Positions 23,263-34,570 of a stretch of 64,000 nucleotides of DNA are shown here, piece after piece; within the stretch, counting starts at the first letter, position 1; every line of letters starts with the position of its first letter. The translations under genes were made by a program, and so were the position numbers. The notes under the pieces were generated by a model that was given only the letters and a program-made list of their open reading frames with translations, did no database searches and had not been told where the DNA came from. The stretch is from Apiospora phragmitis (taxonomy: Eukaryota; Ascomycota; Sordariomycetes; Amphisphaeriales; Apiosporaceae): NCBI GenBank assembly GCA_038363925.1, contig JAQQWL010000011.1, positions 5,456,001 through 5,520,000 of the forward strand, written 5' to 3'.

Positions 23263-23762
23263 CTAAGCATCATTTTTGGGTGTTGAGGCTAGCACCTCCT
23301 TGGCCTTGGTGACTTCGTCCGCGTTCGCATTGCTGTCACCCTCAGCCGAGGCGATCTGCTCCTCGAGCCGCGATACGGCCTCGCCGATGCGCGTCTTGAG
23401 GGGCCCGAAAACTGCCTTGGTCTCCTCTACGGCTTTTTGCTATGACGTGGGGTTTCCCTGTTAGCACAAGAACTAGAAAACTGAACAATCTGTAGATGAA
23501 AGAGCATCTCGTAGAAACCAAGGGCATAGAAGCTTGGGGGGTTAGAGGAGCGTCGATGTGGTATGACGCCGTCGTCACTTACCTCCTGCTTCACCATAAA
23601 CTCGGCATTGCCGTCCTCGTTGCCGCTTCCGTTCTTCAGGTCCGCCTCAAGCTTCTTGACGCGCTCTTGTTGCGATGTGAGCTCCTTCTGGTACAGCTTC
23701 TCCTCCTTGGTCAGACGCGTGACGGCGTCCGTCGCGATCTTGAGGGGCGAGGGGGCGGGCAT
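23263..23762 (-). CDS. TBCA: Tubulin-binding cofactor A
   Basis: Cofactor A (Rbl2 in yeast) captures beta-tubulin folding intermediates after CCT and buffers free beta-tubulin. Exons are 23762-23583 and 23439-23263, with a GT-AG intron in phase 0, giving 118 aa, the usual size. The protein is a three-helix bundle and nearly all helix-forming: LKIATDAVTRLTKEEKLYQK, then KKLEADLKNG, then the FMVKQEQKAVEETKAVF junction created by splicing, which is the family hallmark. The C-terminus is an acidic tail. The gene is intact. It is convergent with THOC7, 287 bp apart. Confidence 0.92.
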
Positions 23763-24310
23763 CTTGGGTTCGTTCGGTCGTCTTAGCAGGGGGTTTGTCT
23801 GCGGTTGCTTGTCTGGTCGCTTGGTCTAGGGGGTTTAGGATGTATACACGAAGGGGAAGTTGCTTTGCTTGGGGGTGAGCTCTTCTGCCTAGAGCGGGAT
23901 TGGGCAACCGCTATTGGGGAATTATTATTTTGGTGGGTTGGCGGGGTAAACGATGCTCGCCGGACGGCTTTCGGGGTCGGTGGGGCTAACAGCCCGGGAG
24001 GGCCCGATGTCAGTCGAGCCAAATCACTCCATTCCATACCTTGACACTTTTATATGATGACGAATTCGTATAAATATCTACAGTTCTTCGGCGTATAATA
24101 TCTTATTGCCTTTGTATGAGATTATTACAAATCAGAAGGTGTAGCCTCGAAGATGATATCGATATCTACATAAAAAAGAGACTGAAAACCCCTGGGTTGC
24201 AGCGGTGAATACACATGCATATATCAACGCCGCTGTCGCTATAGAACTCTCAACATCGTTCTGCAACACCCAAAGACCCAGGGGCGTCTCAATGGCCTTC
24301 AATTTCAGGA
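23763..24310. other. Intergenic, TBCA 5' flank and dynamin 3' flank
   Basis: This 548-base region contains the TBCA promoter and the dynamin 3' flank. Open frames here are short and proline-rich, without family resemblance. Confidence 0.4.
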
Positions 24311-26726
24311 TCATGGGACCATGCTGGGCTGGCACACGGGCGCCATACATGAGGGACCGGTGCCCTCTCTTACAAGGTGGACTGCATCTGGACGTGGAGA
24401 TGGACTAGATGATGTCGACAGTGCCTTTTCCTCCACATCCACAGAGTCCTCATCCTCCGAGGAGGTGCCATGGCTGCTTCGAAATCCAACTATCATTTCT
24501 GGTTAGCCACGCTCTACACTCTGCACTCTACGAGTCCATTATTGACCGCTAACTTACATTGCACGGGTGGGTGGTGTCTAGTGAGGCGCTTCAGCCCACC
24601 AAGACCTTTGGAGAGCACATCGAGTTTGGAAAGGAGAGCCTCTCGCTCAGCCACCGTGTCTTCACTCTCGGCTGCAAGCTGTTTGATATCTTCGTCACTC
24701 AGCTCGGCGACGCTCTCGGGGGTGAAGAGCTCTGGCAGCTTCGAGGTCAGGCAGTTCTCCACCGCAAGGTGAGCGACGTCATCGACCACCCGCTTCAGAG
24801 TAACCTAGATGAGATTCGGTATTTAGCCTCGGTTCCATTAAGATTGGGTTTCGCTCGAGTGTTAGTGGTTAGAGGCTTGGAGAGTTTACCTTGTAGTATG
24901 CTTCGGACATGTCTACTGCGTTCGCAGCTCCAAAATCTCCCATATCGGCGTGCCTATTGGAAGTGAGGACATCTACAATGCGGTTGAATGAGACACGAAA
25001 CTCGCTTCCGGGTGCATAGGTGTCAAAGTTCTGCTCTAGAGTACGTCGCAAGTCCTTTTCGTAACGCTTGGCCTCGATTTTCTGCACCGTCTCAGTGAGG
25101 TAATAGTTGTAGGTGATGGGATGGGCGGTTTCGTGGCTGGTCAACAATTCCGAATTCTTGGTACGGAGCACCGTTTTCAACTTCTCTAGGGCTTCGCCGA
25201 TATGGCCCATCCAGAGTCTGTCCTTCGTCTCCTCGTCGACGACATGGGACAGTATGGAATTGACAGAGGAGTCGACTGCGCTAATGATCCGGGTCGAGTA
25301 CTTCTCAACAAGATCTGCCCAGGGCTGGCATTGCTCATGGAACAGCTCGGTGATGATAAGGGGGTTGTAAGTACCAGGAAGCTCGCACCCTCGGTTCCTC
25401 CTCATCAATCGCCGAACTTCGGCCAGGTAGTCGGATCTCGAGACTTGGCCTTCTATCTCTGGTCCCTCCACGGAAAAGTCTATAATATCACGAGCTTGTC
25501 CATTCTTCCGCATGTCCTGAGCAAAGTCCTCCAGCGTGTTCTGAAGGACGGCTCGCAAACGCTTGTGGTAGCCCTCATCTTCCCGAGCATTCCCGAAAAA
25601 GGAGTCCCCGTACGAGCCGTATACAGCTGACCGGATCAGGCTGGAGAACCGATGGCTAGCATTCAGGAGGTACTTGCGCTGCTCGTCAGCTTCGCCCCTG
25701 GCATCGCCCAGTCTCTCCAGTCGATCTGTACATTCCCGGAGGCCGTCTTCAATATCAGTCACCACCCGGGGCAGCTGAGCAATGATATGATCTCTCAATA
25801 CTTCGCTCAGGCGGGTCCGTAACGCGGCGACACCCTTGTGACTTTGTGGCAACGAGTTCCAAATCCCACTTGATAGGAATGCGACCTCCTTTTCGTCTCT
25901 CTCGGTGTTCGAGATTGCCCGATCATGGTAATCTCGGTTCACGACCACGTGCCAACCGAGACGGAAATCAACATCTTCATTCCAAGCCAGCTTGAAATAC
26001 ATTTCTTCCATCTTCCGAACCGACAGGTAGGGTGTCTGGCTTGGTGATCAGGCCCAGAGTTCGAGATCTGCGGTGGTCGAGATCCCGTGCATACTCTGTC
26101 ACACTCTGCTCGGCGAATTGGCTCTTGGCAGAGACGACGGCCAGAATGATACTTCGTGGGTTCTTCATATAGGACCGCACAAGCGATTTCACAAGTTGCC
26201 CCTCCTCCCGTGACTGATCTCTGTTGCCAGCAGTGAAAAGGCCCGGGAGATCGACTATGGTCAGATGAGGTTGCGTAGGCCCCGAAACTTCAATGCGAAG
26301 GACGTCATCGCAGAATCGCTTGGCATCGGTCAATGCCATGGCATCACGCGCGCGATCCGCCACGTTCCCGACGTCGAGCTCGTCGAAGGTAGTGGAGAAG
26401 CCGAAGGCCTCGAGCTTCTTCCTCTGATCATCCGAGTGATCCTTGCCCGGCTGGATCGAGACCCTGCACCGCTCCTCTGACGTCTCCGTGGTACGTCGAA
26501 GAACAAGCTCCGTAGCAAAAGTGGTGGTGAGATTTGTTCCCACCGGGAACGATAGGCCTGAGATGGCTTGAAGCACGGAGCTCTTGCCCGATGACTGGCC
26601 GCCGCATGCCACGATTTGGGGCAAGTCAATGTAACGACTGACCCCCTTGGAACGCAGCCCATCAATGATGTCCATCAGGACTTTGTGGTCTTGACTCTGG
26701 AGGTCCTTGGTGGTTTCGGGCGCCAT
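24311..26726 (-). CDS. Dynamin-superfamily GTPase (Mx/dynamin-like), one frame break
   Basis: This is a large GTPase of the dynamin superfamily, of the fungal type often labelled Mx-like. Exons are 26726-24890, 24804-24558 and 24489-24311. The G domain has P-loop GGQSSGKSSVL (G1), Thr in the TNLTTTFAT switch (G2), DLPG (G3) and TKPD (G4). The middle/stalk domain follows, and exon 2 carries the GED-like helices. One extra base at plus-strand 26013-26014, right after the G4 motif, breaks the frame; removing it makes the exon sum divisible by three (753 aa). The third exon, a Ser/Asp/Glu-rich tail, rests on a GATAG acceptor and is less certain; without splicing the protein would end near 24514. 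Likely role: membrane remodelling or organelle fission; not the canonical Vps1 or Dnm1. Confidence 0.85.
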
Positions 26727-27693
26727 GTTGAAGAAATAACAGGCGTCGGCGTACTCTTTGCCTGGCTATTGCTCGTTGATATGGGCAGTCGATGACTCTG
26801 GAGCCTCTACAGTAAGAATGAGGAAAGTTAAGAAAGAAAACAAAGATGAGGAGATCTTGACATCGTCGCGTTGGATTTCCTTCTGCAAACAAGGTTCCCC
26901 GCCGTTTGGGTAGTGATGCGGGAGGCCGACCAGAAAGACGCGGTGTAACCCAAAGTATGGATGACTGCGATGTGATGATGAAGGGGATTGGGCAACAGGG
27001 GCGAACCAGGGGGCAGCGGCGCACGTAAGAGTTGGAGAGGCTGCCAAAGATATAAGGCGTCCAATGGGAAAGGGGGCTTTCGAATATGATTTCCTTCTTA
27101 TGTATGTTGATACAATCTTGGGTTGTACCGATGTATGAGTTAAACATTTGCCTACTAAGTAGGCATGGGAGCATTGCATCGTCATGTGTTAATAACCTAG
27201 GTATACTAACAAAGTGACATTGCTTAGAAGTTCCGAATCCTTACTTGCCTTTAGAAAGTTATCCCTATTATGTGATCAGAAGGCAATTGCATTACGAACA
27301 TACAGGGGCATAATCTAATATCAATCAAGGTTGAATAGGTCACTTTGGCATGATGATGCAAGATGAATATTGCTCGTCTCCAACGGACGTGGCGATGAGG
27401 CCACGCCCTCGCAATGGGTGTATTCCATTGATACTTCCACTCCCTAGTGCACATTTTAGGCCACCTTGCTCTGTAGCAATAAAAAGCAAACCGAATACTC
27501 TGTCTTCCAAGGCCTTTTTAACCTTGCCGAGACGGGATTGTTGAATACCGTACGCCATGCTATGTGTCCTCTGATGGGAATAATCGCCAAAAATGAATCT
27601 CTAAACCCACAAAACGCCTGTCTATGCGATAAGAAGTTGATTCTTCCGCTGGTATAATAAACCTGAATAAATGTTCACCCACATAGAATGAAT
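26727..27693. other. Intergenic, SAM synthetase 3' flank and dynamin 5' flank
   Basis: These 967 bases hold the dynamin promoter and the SAM synthetase 3' UTR. The open frames overlap each other in several phases and show no family resemblance. Confidence 0.4.
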
Positions 27694-29121
27694 TTAGAAC
27701 TTCAGCTCCTTGGGCTGCTCCAGGTGAATTCCTGGTTGGTGCCGAAGTGACCGAATTTAGCGGTCTGGTAGTAGATCGGACGGGCAAGGTTGAGCTGCTT
27801 GACAATAACACCAGGTCGCATGTCAAAGTTGGCCCGAACGATGTCGATCAGCTCCTGAGCTGACTTGTCCGAGGTGCCGTAGCTGTCCACGTAGACAGAG
27901 CAGGGCTCGGCAATGCCGATAGCGTAGGAGAGCTGGACCAAAGCACGGCGAGCCAGCTTAGCATGAACGAGAGACTTGGCAATCCATCGAGCAAGGTAGG
28001 CAGCAGATCGATCGACCTTGGAGAAGTCCTTTCCGGAGAAGGCACCACCACCGTGAGCACCCCAGCCACCGTAGGTATCGACAATGATCTTACGGCCAGT
28101 CAAACCAGCGTCACCCTGGGGACCACCGATGATGAACTTGCCAGAGGGCTGGATGTGGTACACGGTCTTGTCGTCCAGGTACTTGGCGGGAATGACCTTC
28201 TCGCAGATCTTCTCCTTAAGCTCCTTGCGCAGCTGCTCGGTCGAGATGTCCTCGCTGTGCTGGGCGCTGATGACAATGGTGTGGGCTCGCAGGGGGACGA
28301 CAGCACCACCGTCGTGCTTGTACTCCAAAGTGACTTGCGTCTTGGTGTCAGGTCGAAGCCAGGGAAGGCTACCATCACGGCGCGCATCGGACATGGCCTT
28401 ATTCAGCTTGTGGGCGAGCAAGTGAGAGAGAGGGTGAAGCTCGGGGGTCTCGTCGGTAGCATAACCGAACATGAGACCCTGGTCACCGGCACCGAGCTGC
28501 TCCAGCGCCTGCTCGTAGTGAAGACCCTGGGCAATATCGGGGGATTGCTGCTCAATGGCGACCAGAAGGTTGCAAGTCTTGTAGTCGAAGCCCTTCTCCG
28601 AGGAGTCGTAGCCAATGTCCTGGATAGCGTTGCGCACGACCTTCTGGTAGTCGAGAGGCGACTTGGTGGTAATCTCACCGAAAACCATCACCATACCGGT
28701 CTTGGTGGCAGTCTCGCAGGCGACCTTGGACATGGGGTTCCTCGGCCAAGCAAGCATCCAGAATGGCATCGGAGACCTGGTCGGCAATCTTATCGGGGTG
28801 ACCCTCGCCTACGGACTCGGACTGTTATGGTCAGCAAGATTTTCACCAAAGCCAATTGACGAATGAGGGGGAGGGGTTGGGGGGTAAGCAGCACGTTTAG
28901 TCGAGGGGTAAGCAACGTGTGTACTAGGAAACATCTTGTGGAATCACTAGGAAACATCTTGTGGAATCACTAGGAAACATCTTGTGGAATCACTAGGATA
29001 ACCGTTGGGATAGCAAAGAAAAGCCTATTTGGACAGGCACAGTGTTTCTTACAGTGAACAGGAAGGCGCCCTCGTTAACGATGGCGAAGGCATCGCCCGA
29101 GGTACCATTGGTGGCAGGCAT
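27694..29121 (-). CDS. SAM1/SAM2: S-adenosylmethionine synthetase, two frame breaks
   Basis: This enzyme makes S-adenosylmethionine from methionine and ATP in the cytosol and supplies nearly all methylation. Exons are 29121-29053 and 28821-27694, split by a 231 nt GT-AG intron in phase 0 after residue 23. Signature motifs are present: [15 protein letters not shown] at the start of exon 2, [15 protein letters not shown], and GGGAFSGKD. Two one-base errors flank the conserved body: an extra base at plus-strand 28738-28739 near the start of exon 2, and a missing base at 27720-27721 six codons before the true end. Together they cancel, giving 398 aa, the normal size. A frame-naive annotation would truncate both ends. 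The gene is essential, so these are probably sequence errors. The intron holds a tandem repeat listed separately. Confidence 0.95.
28923..28998. repeat. 23-bp tandem repeat, 3.3 copies, in the SAM synthetase intron
   Basis: The unit (starting ACTAGGAAACATC, 23 bp) is repeated head to tail at 28923-28945, 28946-28968 and 28969-28991, with a partial copy to 28998. The copies are identical, so expansion is recent. The array sits inside the 231 nt intron, well away from both splice sites. Confidence 0.9.
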
Positions 29122-31349
29122 TTTGTCGATGTAGAAGGGGTTTCAATCTGGTTACCTGAAGACGCTTCCGATTACAACAATAAACGACGAGCGGCCCGTA
29201 AGAGAACGAACAATCAGGAGAGAAAAAGAGAGAGGGAGAGAGGGAAAGAGGGAGATGATGATTGGGGAGAAGATTGAGGGATTGGGACGGGTGGAGGGGA
29301 AGGTGGTTTTATGAGACCAGGTAGGGAGGTTCGGCTCGGGTCTTTTTCTTGTTGAGTGAAAAGGGAAGGGAACCTACCAAAGTGGTTATTACCTTCTGGC
29401 TTACCTGGGTACATCCGGGGACTAAGATTAACCTATGCTGGGTCGTTCGTTATTTTCTCTTTTCGCGGTAACGGCTTAGTCGGACAAATACAGATGCAAA
29501 GCGGTTTATTAGTTGCCGAACGATGTCGGCCGCTGATTTTTTGACTGGGATTATGATTATTCAGTTGACCAGGCACAGCAGCCTAGGGTCCAGTCAAGGG
29601 GGGTAAGGAGGGGTAATAATGATAAGTTATTATTCCTCTTACAGTAGCATACGGCCACACTGCATGGTGAAATCACCCAACATCAATGTTCAAAAGTAGA
29701 TCTCAGTATTCAATAGCCATGCATTCTCGAAGCAGCATTAATTCCATGGCTGTTCACTCCATATGGACAGTTCATGTAAATCAATACACAAGACTGCCAG
29801 AGGACGTCCCATTGAATTGATAGCTACTACTACTACACGTGCCGTAGTTGATCCCCAATCATCCAATCTTCAGATTTTGTATTATTTTAAGCCGTGCTTT
29901 AACTGACACGTACTCGAGGAACATGGCTACGTGAGGGAGTACCCGAACAGCTTGATGTCGATGGTGTGTGCCATCGAGTCACCATCGAGTCAGTAGATAT
30001 CAACAGGCACATAGCACATACAGCATCTCCGACTTCTACTGTCCCAGTCATTGCTACAGACTTTTCATTGCTACAGTAGTTGCTCCCTCTTGTGCAAGTG
30101 CTTGTCTCATGCAAACGTTGATTGAGTACATCGGTCTACTAGCTAATACATTCCCATTGATCCTTCTAGTCTGAAAGTTGTCTCGCTTTGCACCCTAAAA
30201 CCCAGCTCTTCAGAAAAATTTCCCACCTTTTGATCGCGCCATCTCGCCCAATATTAATACCAGGCCGGTTGTCGATGGGGTCTTCACCGCTTTAGCGCCC
30301 AATCCGCCCAAGAGCCGTTCCTGCCATCTGCATTTTTTCCTTTTCTTTTCCGTCCCTCTTCCCTAGCAGCAAGCCTAGTAGTTGATAGTGGGTAGGGTAT
30401 GTAGTGTTCACTGTATGTAGCAACGCGGGGGCACCAATGCACTCGACCCTCAAAAACGTGGTCCAGGGATTGGCTCTACCTTCGGCATCCAGCCAGTATT
30501 CTGGGTCCCTTTCGAAGAGCTACGGAGACGAAAATCGGCATTGGCAACCGTCTTTGGCCGGGACGAAGACAGATATTTGCCCGCGGGCCAGTCAACCCAT
30601 TCTCCTCCTGACTTCAATCAGAGACTACCTAGGTAATTGGCCTGGGGTACTTGTCATCTATGTTAGCCTTTGCCTTTGCTGCTGCATATGCGGCTACTTT
30701 CAGAAGACGACTGCAGATCTCTGAATCGGAGTGTCGGACGGACCCCGACAGTTCTCAGCCCGGACGTACTTAAATCACCCAACACCCGTCCCTTTTTCTT
30801 ACATTTGGCAGCTTGACATCATCGCCTTTGCGTGCATATCTGGATGTGCGTTGTTTCAAGCTTTACCTGGAAAGAAACATGGTGGCAGTAGACATCTGTC
30901 AGTGAGGTTCAAATGTTCGTCCAACCGTAAATCCGAATACTGCATTTATACCCCGGCCGGACTTGAGATACATTTGATATATCTAATAGAAACTCCCCAA
31001 CTCCGGCCGTTGAATGCCTGTGCTTCAAAGGATCGGCGACCGTAAGCAGCCGTAAGCAGCCGTAAGCAGCCGTAAGCAGCCGTTGCTTCCGCGTTGGCTG
31101 AGATGGTGCCAGTCCAGCCAATCACGTTGCAGATGCCCCTCCAGTCCTGACCCCTCCAACTTTTCCAGCTGCTCCAACCAAAACTCTATCCATAACGAAA
31201 AGTTGAGGAACCTTAGTCGCTGCTACCACATTGCAAGGCTGAGAGTACTTCTTACATACTTACATACCTAGTCAATTTTGGTTGTCTCTACTCCCTGATC
31301 ACCTGCACGCACTGAAGTATATAAGAACTTGTAGTCACTTTCGACCACG
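29122..31349. other. Long divergent intergenic region, SAM synthetase / GPN3
   Basis: This 2.2 kb region serves two divergent housekeeping genes. It contains an A/G-rich tract next to the SAM synthetase start (about 29215-29275), many short TATA-like and TAGGTA-like AT-rich segments, and a 10-bp tandem repeat at 31041-31080. A 106-codon open frame at 30404-30724 has no family resemblance and I do not call it. Confidence 0.45.
31041..31080. repeat. 10-bp tandem repeat, four perfect copies
   Basis: The unit CGTAAGCAGC occurs four times in a row, and the array is followed by a partial CGT. It lies 270-310 nt upstream of the GPN3 start codon. The copies are identical. It could be a variable-number repeat or a clustered protein-binding site; nothing more can be said from sequence. 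Confidence 0.9.
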
Positions 31350-32321
31350 ATGAGCAAGTTCGGCACCATGGTTATGGGTCCTGCTGGGGCGGGCAAGGTA
31401 CGTACGATATACATCAAAAAGTAGTCGCATTCCGTCTCTGACACATCTGCAATCCAGTCCACGTTCTGCGCGGCCCTCATCACACACCTCAACCTCAACC
31501 GGCGGTCTTGCTTTTACGTCAACCTCGACCCGGCCGCCGAGAGCTTCGAGCACACCCCCGATCTCGATATCAGGGACCTCATCTCGCTCGAGGATGTCAT
31601 GGAGGAGATGGGCCTCGGCCCCAACGGCGGTCTGATCTACTGCTTCGAGTTCCTCATGGAGAACCTCGATTTCCTCACTGAGGCTCTCGACTCCCTGACG
31701 GAGGAATACATGATCATCTTCGACATGCCGGGCCAGATCGAGCTGTACACACACGTGCCGATTCTTCCAGCCCTCGTGCGGTTCCTGACAAAACCCGGAA
31801 GCCTGGATATCCGGCTCTGCGCCGCATATCTTCTCGAGGCGACATTTGTGGTTGATCGCGCCAAGTTCTTCTCGGGCACCCTCAGTGCTATGTCGGCCAT
31901 GATTATGATGGAAATTCCTCACATCAACATCCTATCGAAAATGGACCTGGTCAAGGACCAAGTGCGCAGGAAAGACATGAAGCGCTTCATCACGCCGGAT
32001 GCGACACTGCTCGAGGACGACCCAGCCGAGAAGGCAAGGCGGGCCGTCGACGGAGAGACACCGGAAGACGATGCCTACGCGGACCCCAAGGATAGAGATG
32101 CCGTCATGCGCGGGGCATCCTTCCGGCGACTCAACCAGGCTGTTGCAGGCCTAATAGAGAACTTCAGCATGGTCAGCTATCTGAAGTTGGACGCCCAAGA
32201 CGAGGACAGCGTCGGTGCTATCCTCAGCTACATTGATGACTGCATACAGTTCCACGAGGCTCAGGAGCCCAAGGAGGTCAAGGGTGGCGAATTTGAGGAG
32301 ATGGGAGACATGGAGGAATAG
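31350..32321 (+). CDS. GPN3: GPN-loop GTPase 3
   Basis: GPN3 is a small GTPase that, with GPN1, helps assemble and import RNA polymerase II. Exons are 31350-31397 and 31458-32321, with a 60 nt GT-AG intron in phase 0 that splits the P-loop; the product is 303 aa. The P-loop GPAGAGKST is formed across the splice, the family-defining Gly-Pro-Asn is in MGLGPNGGLIYC, switch II is DMPGQIELYTH, and the guanine-specificity motif is SKMDLV, with Ser in place of the usual Thr/Asn. The C-terminus is acidic. The start at 31350 gives the short MSKFGTMVMG lead typical of the family. The gene is intact. Confidence 0.95.
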
Positions 32322-32547
32322 TCACAGTGTATGTTGGAGGACTGAGCATCACATGGGATTTAGGGAATATGCATAGCGCCGGCGTACTGACGGGGTTGAT
32401 ACCATTTTGAGAGCTTCATAGCTTAATTTATTGCCAAAGAGAACGTAAGCATCGTAATTCGTCAGATCCTGTAACTGCAAAGTATAAACTAGCCTGGTAA
32501 GTATACCAATTGCACGCATGCGACCGCCATCCCAATTCAAAAGGCCA

Positions 32548-33217
32548 CTAGCTGCTGTCATCTTGGCTCGATTTATCTGCCCCTCTTCTCGACATGCCAG
32601 GACCGCCCATGCCTCGCCCGTTCTTGGTTTGCGCGTCGTATCTCTCGTATTCGCTGAGCCAGAAGTTCTTGAGCAGGGTCGCGTAGCCGGCGATCTTGGA
32701 GACGAAGATGACGATGTCGCGGATGGCAGCCTCGGGGCCGCGCTGCCACACGACGGCGAGGGCACCCGCCAGCACGGCGTAGAAGATGAGGCGCATGGTC
32801 ATGCGCGTCCAGAAGAGGACGACGCGCTGGACCCAGAAGAGGAACTGCAGGGCCGCGACGATGAAGACGAGGACGGCCCCGACAATAACGATGTCGGGCG
32901 AGTCGTTGAGCGCCGTGAGGGCCCGGTTCACCAGCGGCTGCACCACGGGCACGGCCGCCTGGAAGACCTGCTGCGTGCGCTGCCACACCGACCGGCCGAT
33001 GATCTGGAAGGGGGTCTGCGGGTGGAGGAGGTTGTCTTGGAGGAGCTGGATGGTGGACTCGGTAGCCCGACGCCTATTTTTGTTTAAACTGGGTTAGATG
33101 GGGTTTGTATTCTTCATGGTGTTTTATTCGACGGCGGTGCGAATAGTGTTGACAGGAGATGTTGTTGTCACAACTTACCTTCGAGAAGGTCCAGAACCCA
33201 GTGGTTTTTGTCCCCAT
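32548..33217 (-). CDS. Apq12-like nuclear envelope/ER membrane protein
   Basis: This is a small membrane protein resembling the Apq12 family, which acts in nuclear-envelope lipid balance and nuclear pore assembly. Exon 2 (33073-32548) is firm: two hydrophobic segments (DIVIVGAVLVFIVAALQFLF and RLIFYAVLAGALAVVW) separated by a short basic loop, then a helical region with WLSEYERYDAQTK and a hydrophilic, basic-Gly tail. Exon 1 (33217-33179) has a good GTAAGT donor, but its ATG frame does not join the frame of exon 2 unless one base is extra in the G4 or A5 run just after the ATG. With that correction the product is 187 aa. If exon 1 is wrong, translation could start at the internal Met at 32988. 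The family assignment is moderate. Confidence 0.65.
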
Positions 33218-34570
33218 GATGATGATGAAGATGTTGTTGTTGATAACGGATTCGTTGGCTGTTGTTCTGTGGTTCTTTCGCCCGGCGAACGTTACAGGAG
33301 AGGGCTCAAGGTTTCGCTGGCAGCTTTTGGCCGAAACCTATTACTCGGACCCCCTGCTGATAGCCGGATAGCAGCAATAGGAGAGGCTCGAGATGGCGTG
33401 CGCTTGAGGAGAGGGCTGGACAATGTAATGTGCACTACTTAGGTAATGCAGTGCTACTTGTTGCAGTGCAGATGCACGTATGTTCGGTCGAGGGCGAGCA
33501 AGTATTATCGGTGTGTGGGGAAAGCACGCTTGACGTAAGAATGTCTGAGTGACTGAGTGACTGACAGCTGCGGCTGACGAGCTTTGCTGGGGCCTGTGTT
33601 GGAAGGGGAGTCAAGAGAAGATATATTCTTTACATGTGCTTTATGTATGGATGCATCGAGAGGGTTTCACTTCTCCATTCAGCAAAACATAAGTTCCGAA
33701 GCTGATAACTGGAAGGAGTCTGCCGACTTTTTGCCAGGAGCCCAAAATTTCTCGACGTGTTGTTTACAACCTGACTTTCTTTCCGCTTTCCGCTCCGACA
33801 AAGCCAGCAAATAGGCGGTGGAGTGTAGCAGCGTTGCATGTGCCTTGGCCTGCTAGCCTTAGCCTGGCCGGCCTTGGGTTGGGGGTTCATAAGATTGGCT
33901 GAACCCCCCTCGAATCAACCCTTTCCCCTCTGCCCCTTTCAAAAGAAAAAAGTTCACGACCTTGGGAGATCACATAGAAAACTCGATTGGAAAAAAAGGC
34001 ATGGCAGGCTAAGGGACCCGACGAACAAGGGTGTTTGTGCTTTTGCTGCAGCGTCCCAGTGTCCCACTTACTGGTTCCAGCAGGTGGGACAGCAGATGAG
34101 TAGCAGATGAGGTGCTGATTGCACCAAAATCAGACCGCTACAGGGCCTGGGCTCGCGGGGCTGCTGAGCTGGCAGCCAGGGGCACCATTCCATTCTCGTC
34201 CATTCTCACCATCATCGGCGTCAGTCAGGCTTTCCTCGGACGAAGGGGCATCCCTCAGGCGCATATACATGACTCTGTGAGTTGCAAAAATGGAAGCAAT
34301 GTCTTAAGACTCCCATACATGCCATGTGTCTGTGCATGCCCTAACCTAAGTACTTACTATACTAACACCAGCTGCAGTGCCTCTCTCTCTGTAAGCAGCC
34401 TCCTATAGCTGATCAATACTACTAGCTCTTTGCTGATATGATCCGATTCTTCCCCCTCGAAACATTCAACTATATTCTCACCAGTACATTGAAGTAAAGT
34501 CGGACCAAATCACTCTTGGGCCATGCCCAAAAGCGTCTTCCATGGTGTACCTATTAGGTGCTAAGAACAA
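33218..34570. other. Intergenic, Apq12-like 5' flank and SET gene 3' flank
   Basis: I find no supported gene in this 1.35 kb stretch. It holds a short GAT/GTT-rich run just upstream of the Apq12-like gene (33214-33245), two GACTGAGT-type direct repeats near 33547-33563, and AT-rich sequence. Open frames are short. Confidence 0.4.

Noticed and set aside
30404..30724. 106-codon open frame between SAM synthetase and GPN3
   Set aside because: No family resemblance, mixed composition, no splice or codon-use support; likely chance.
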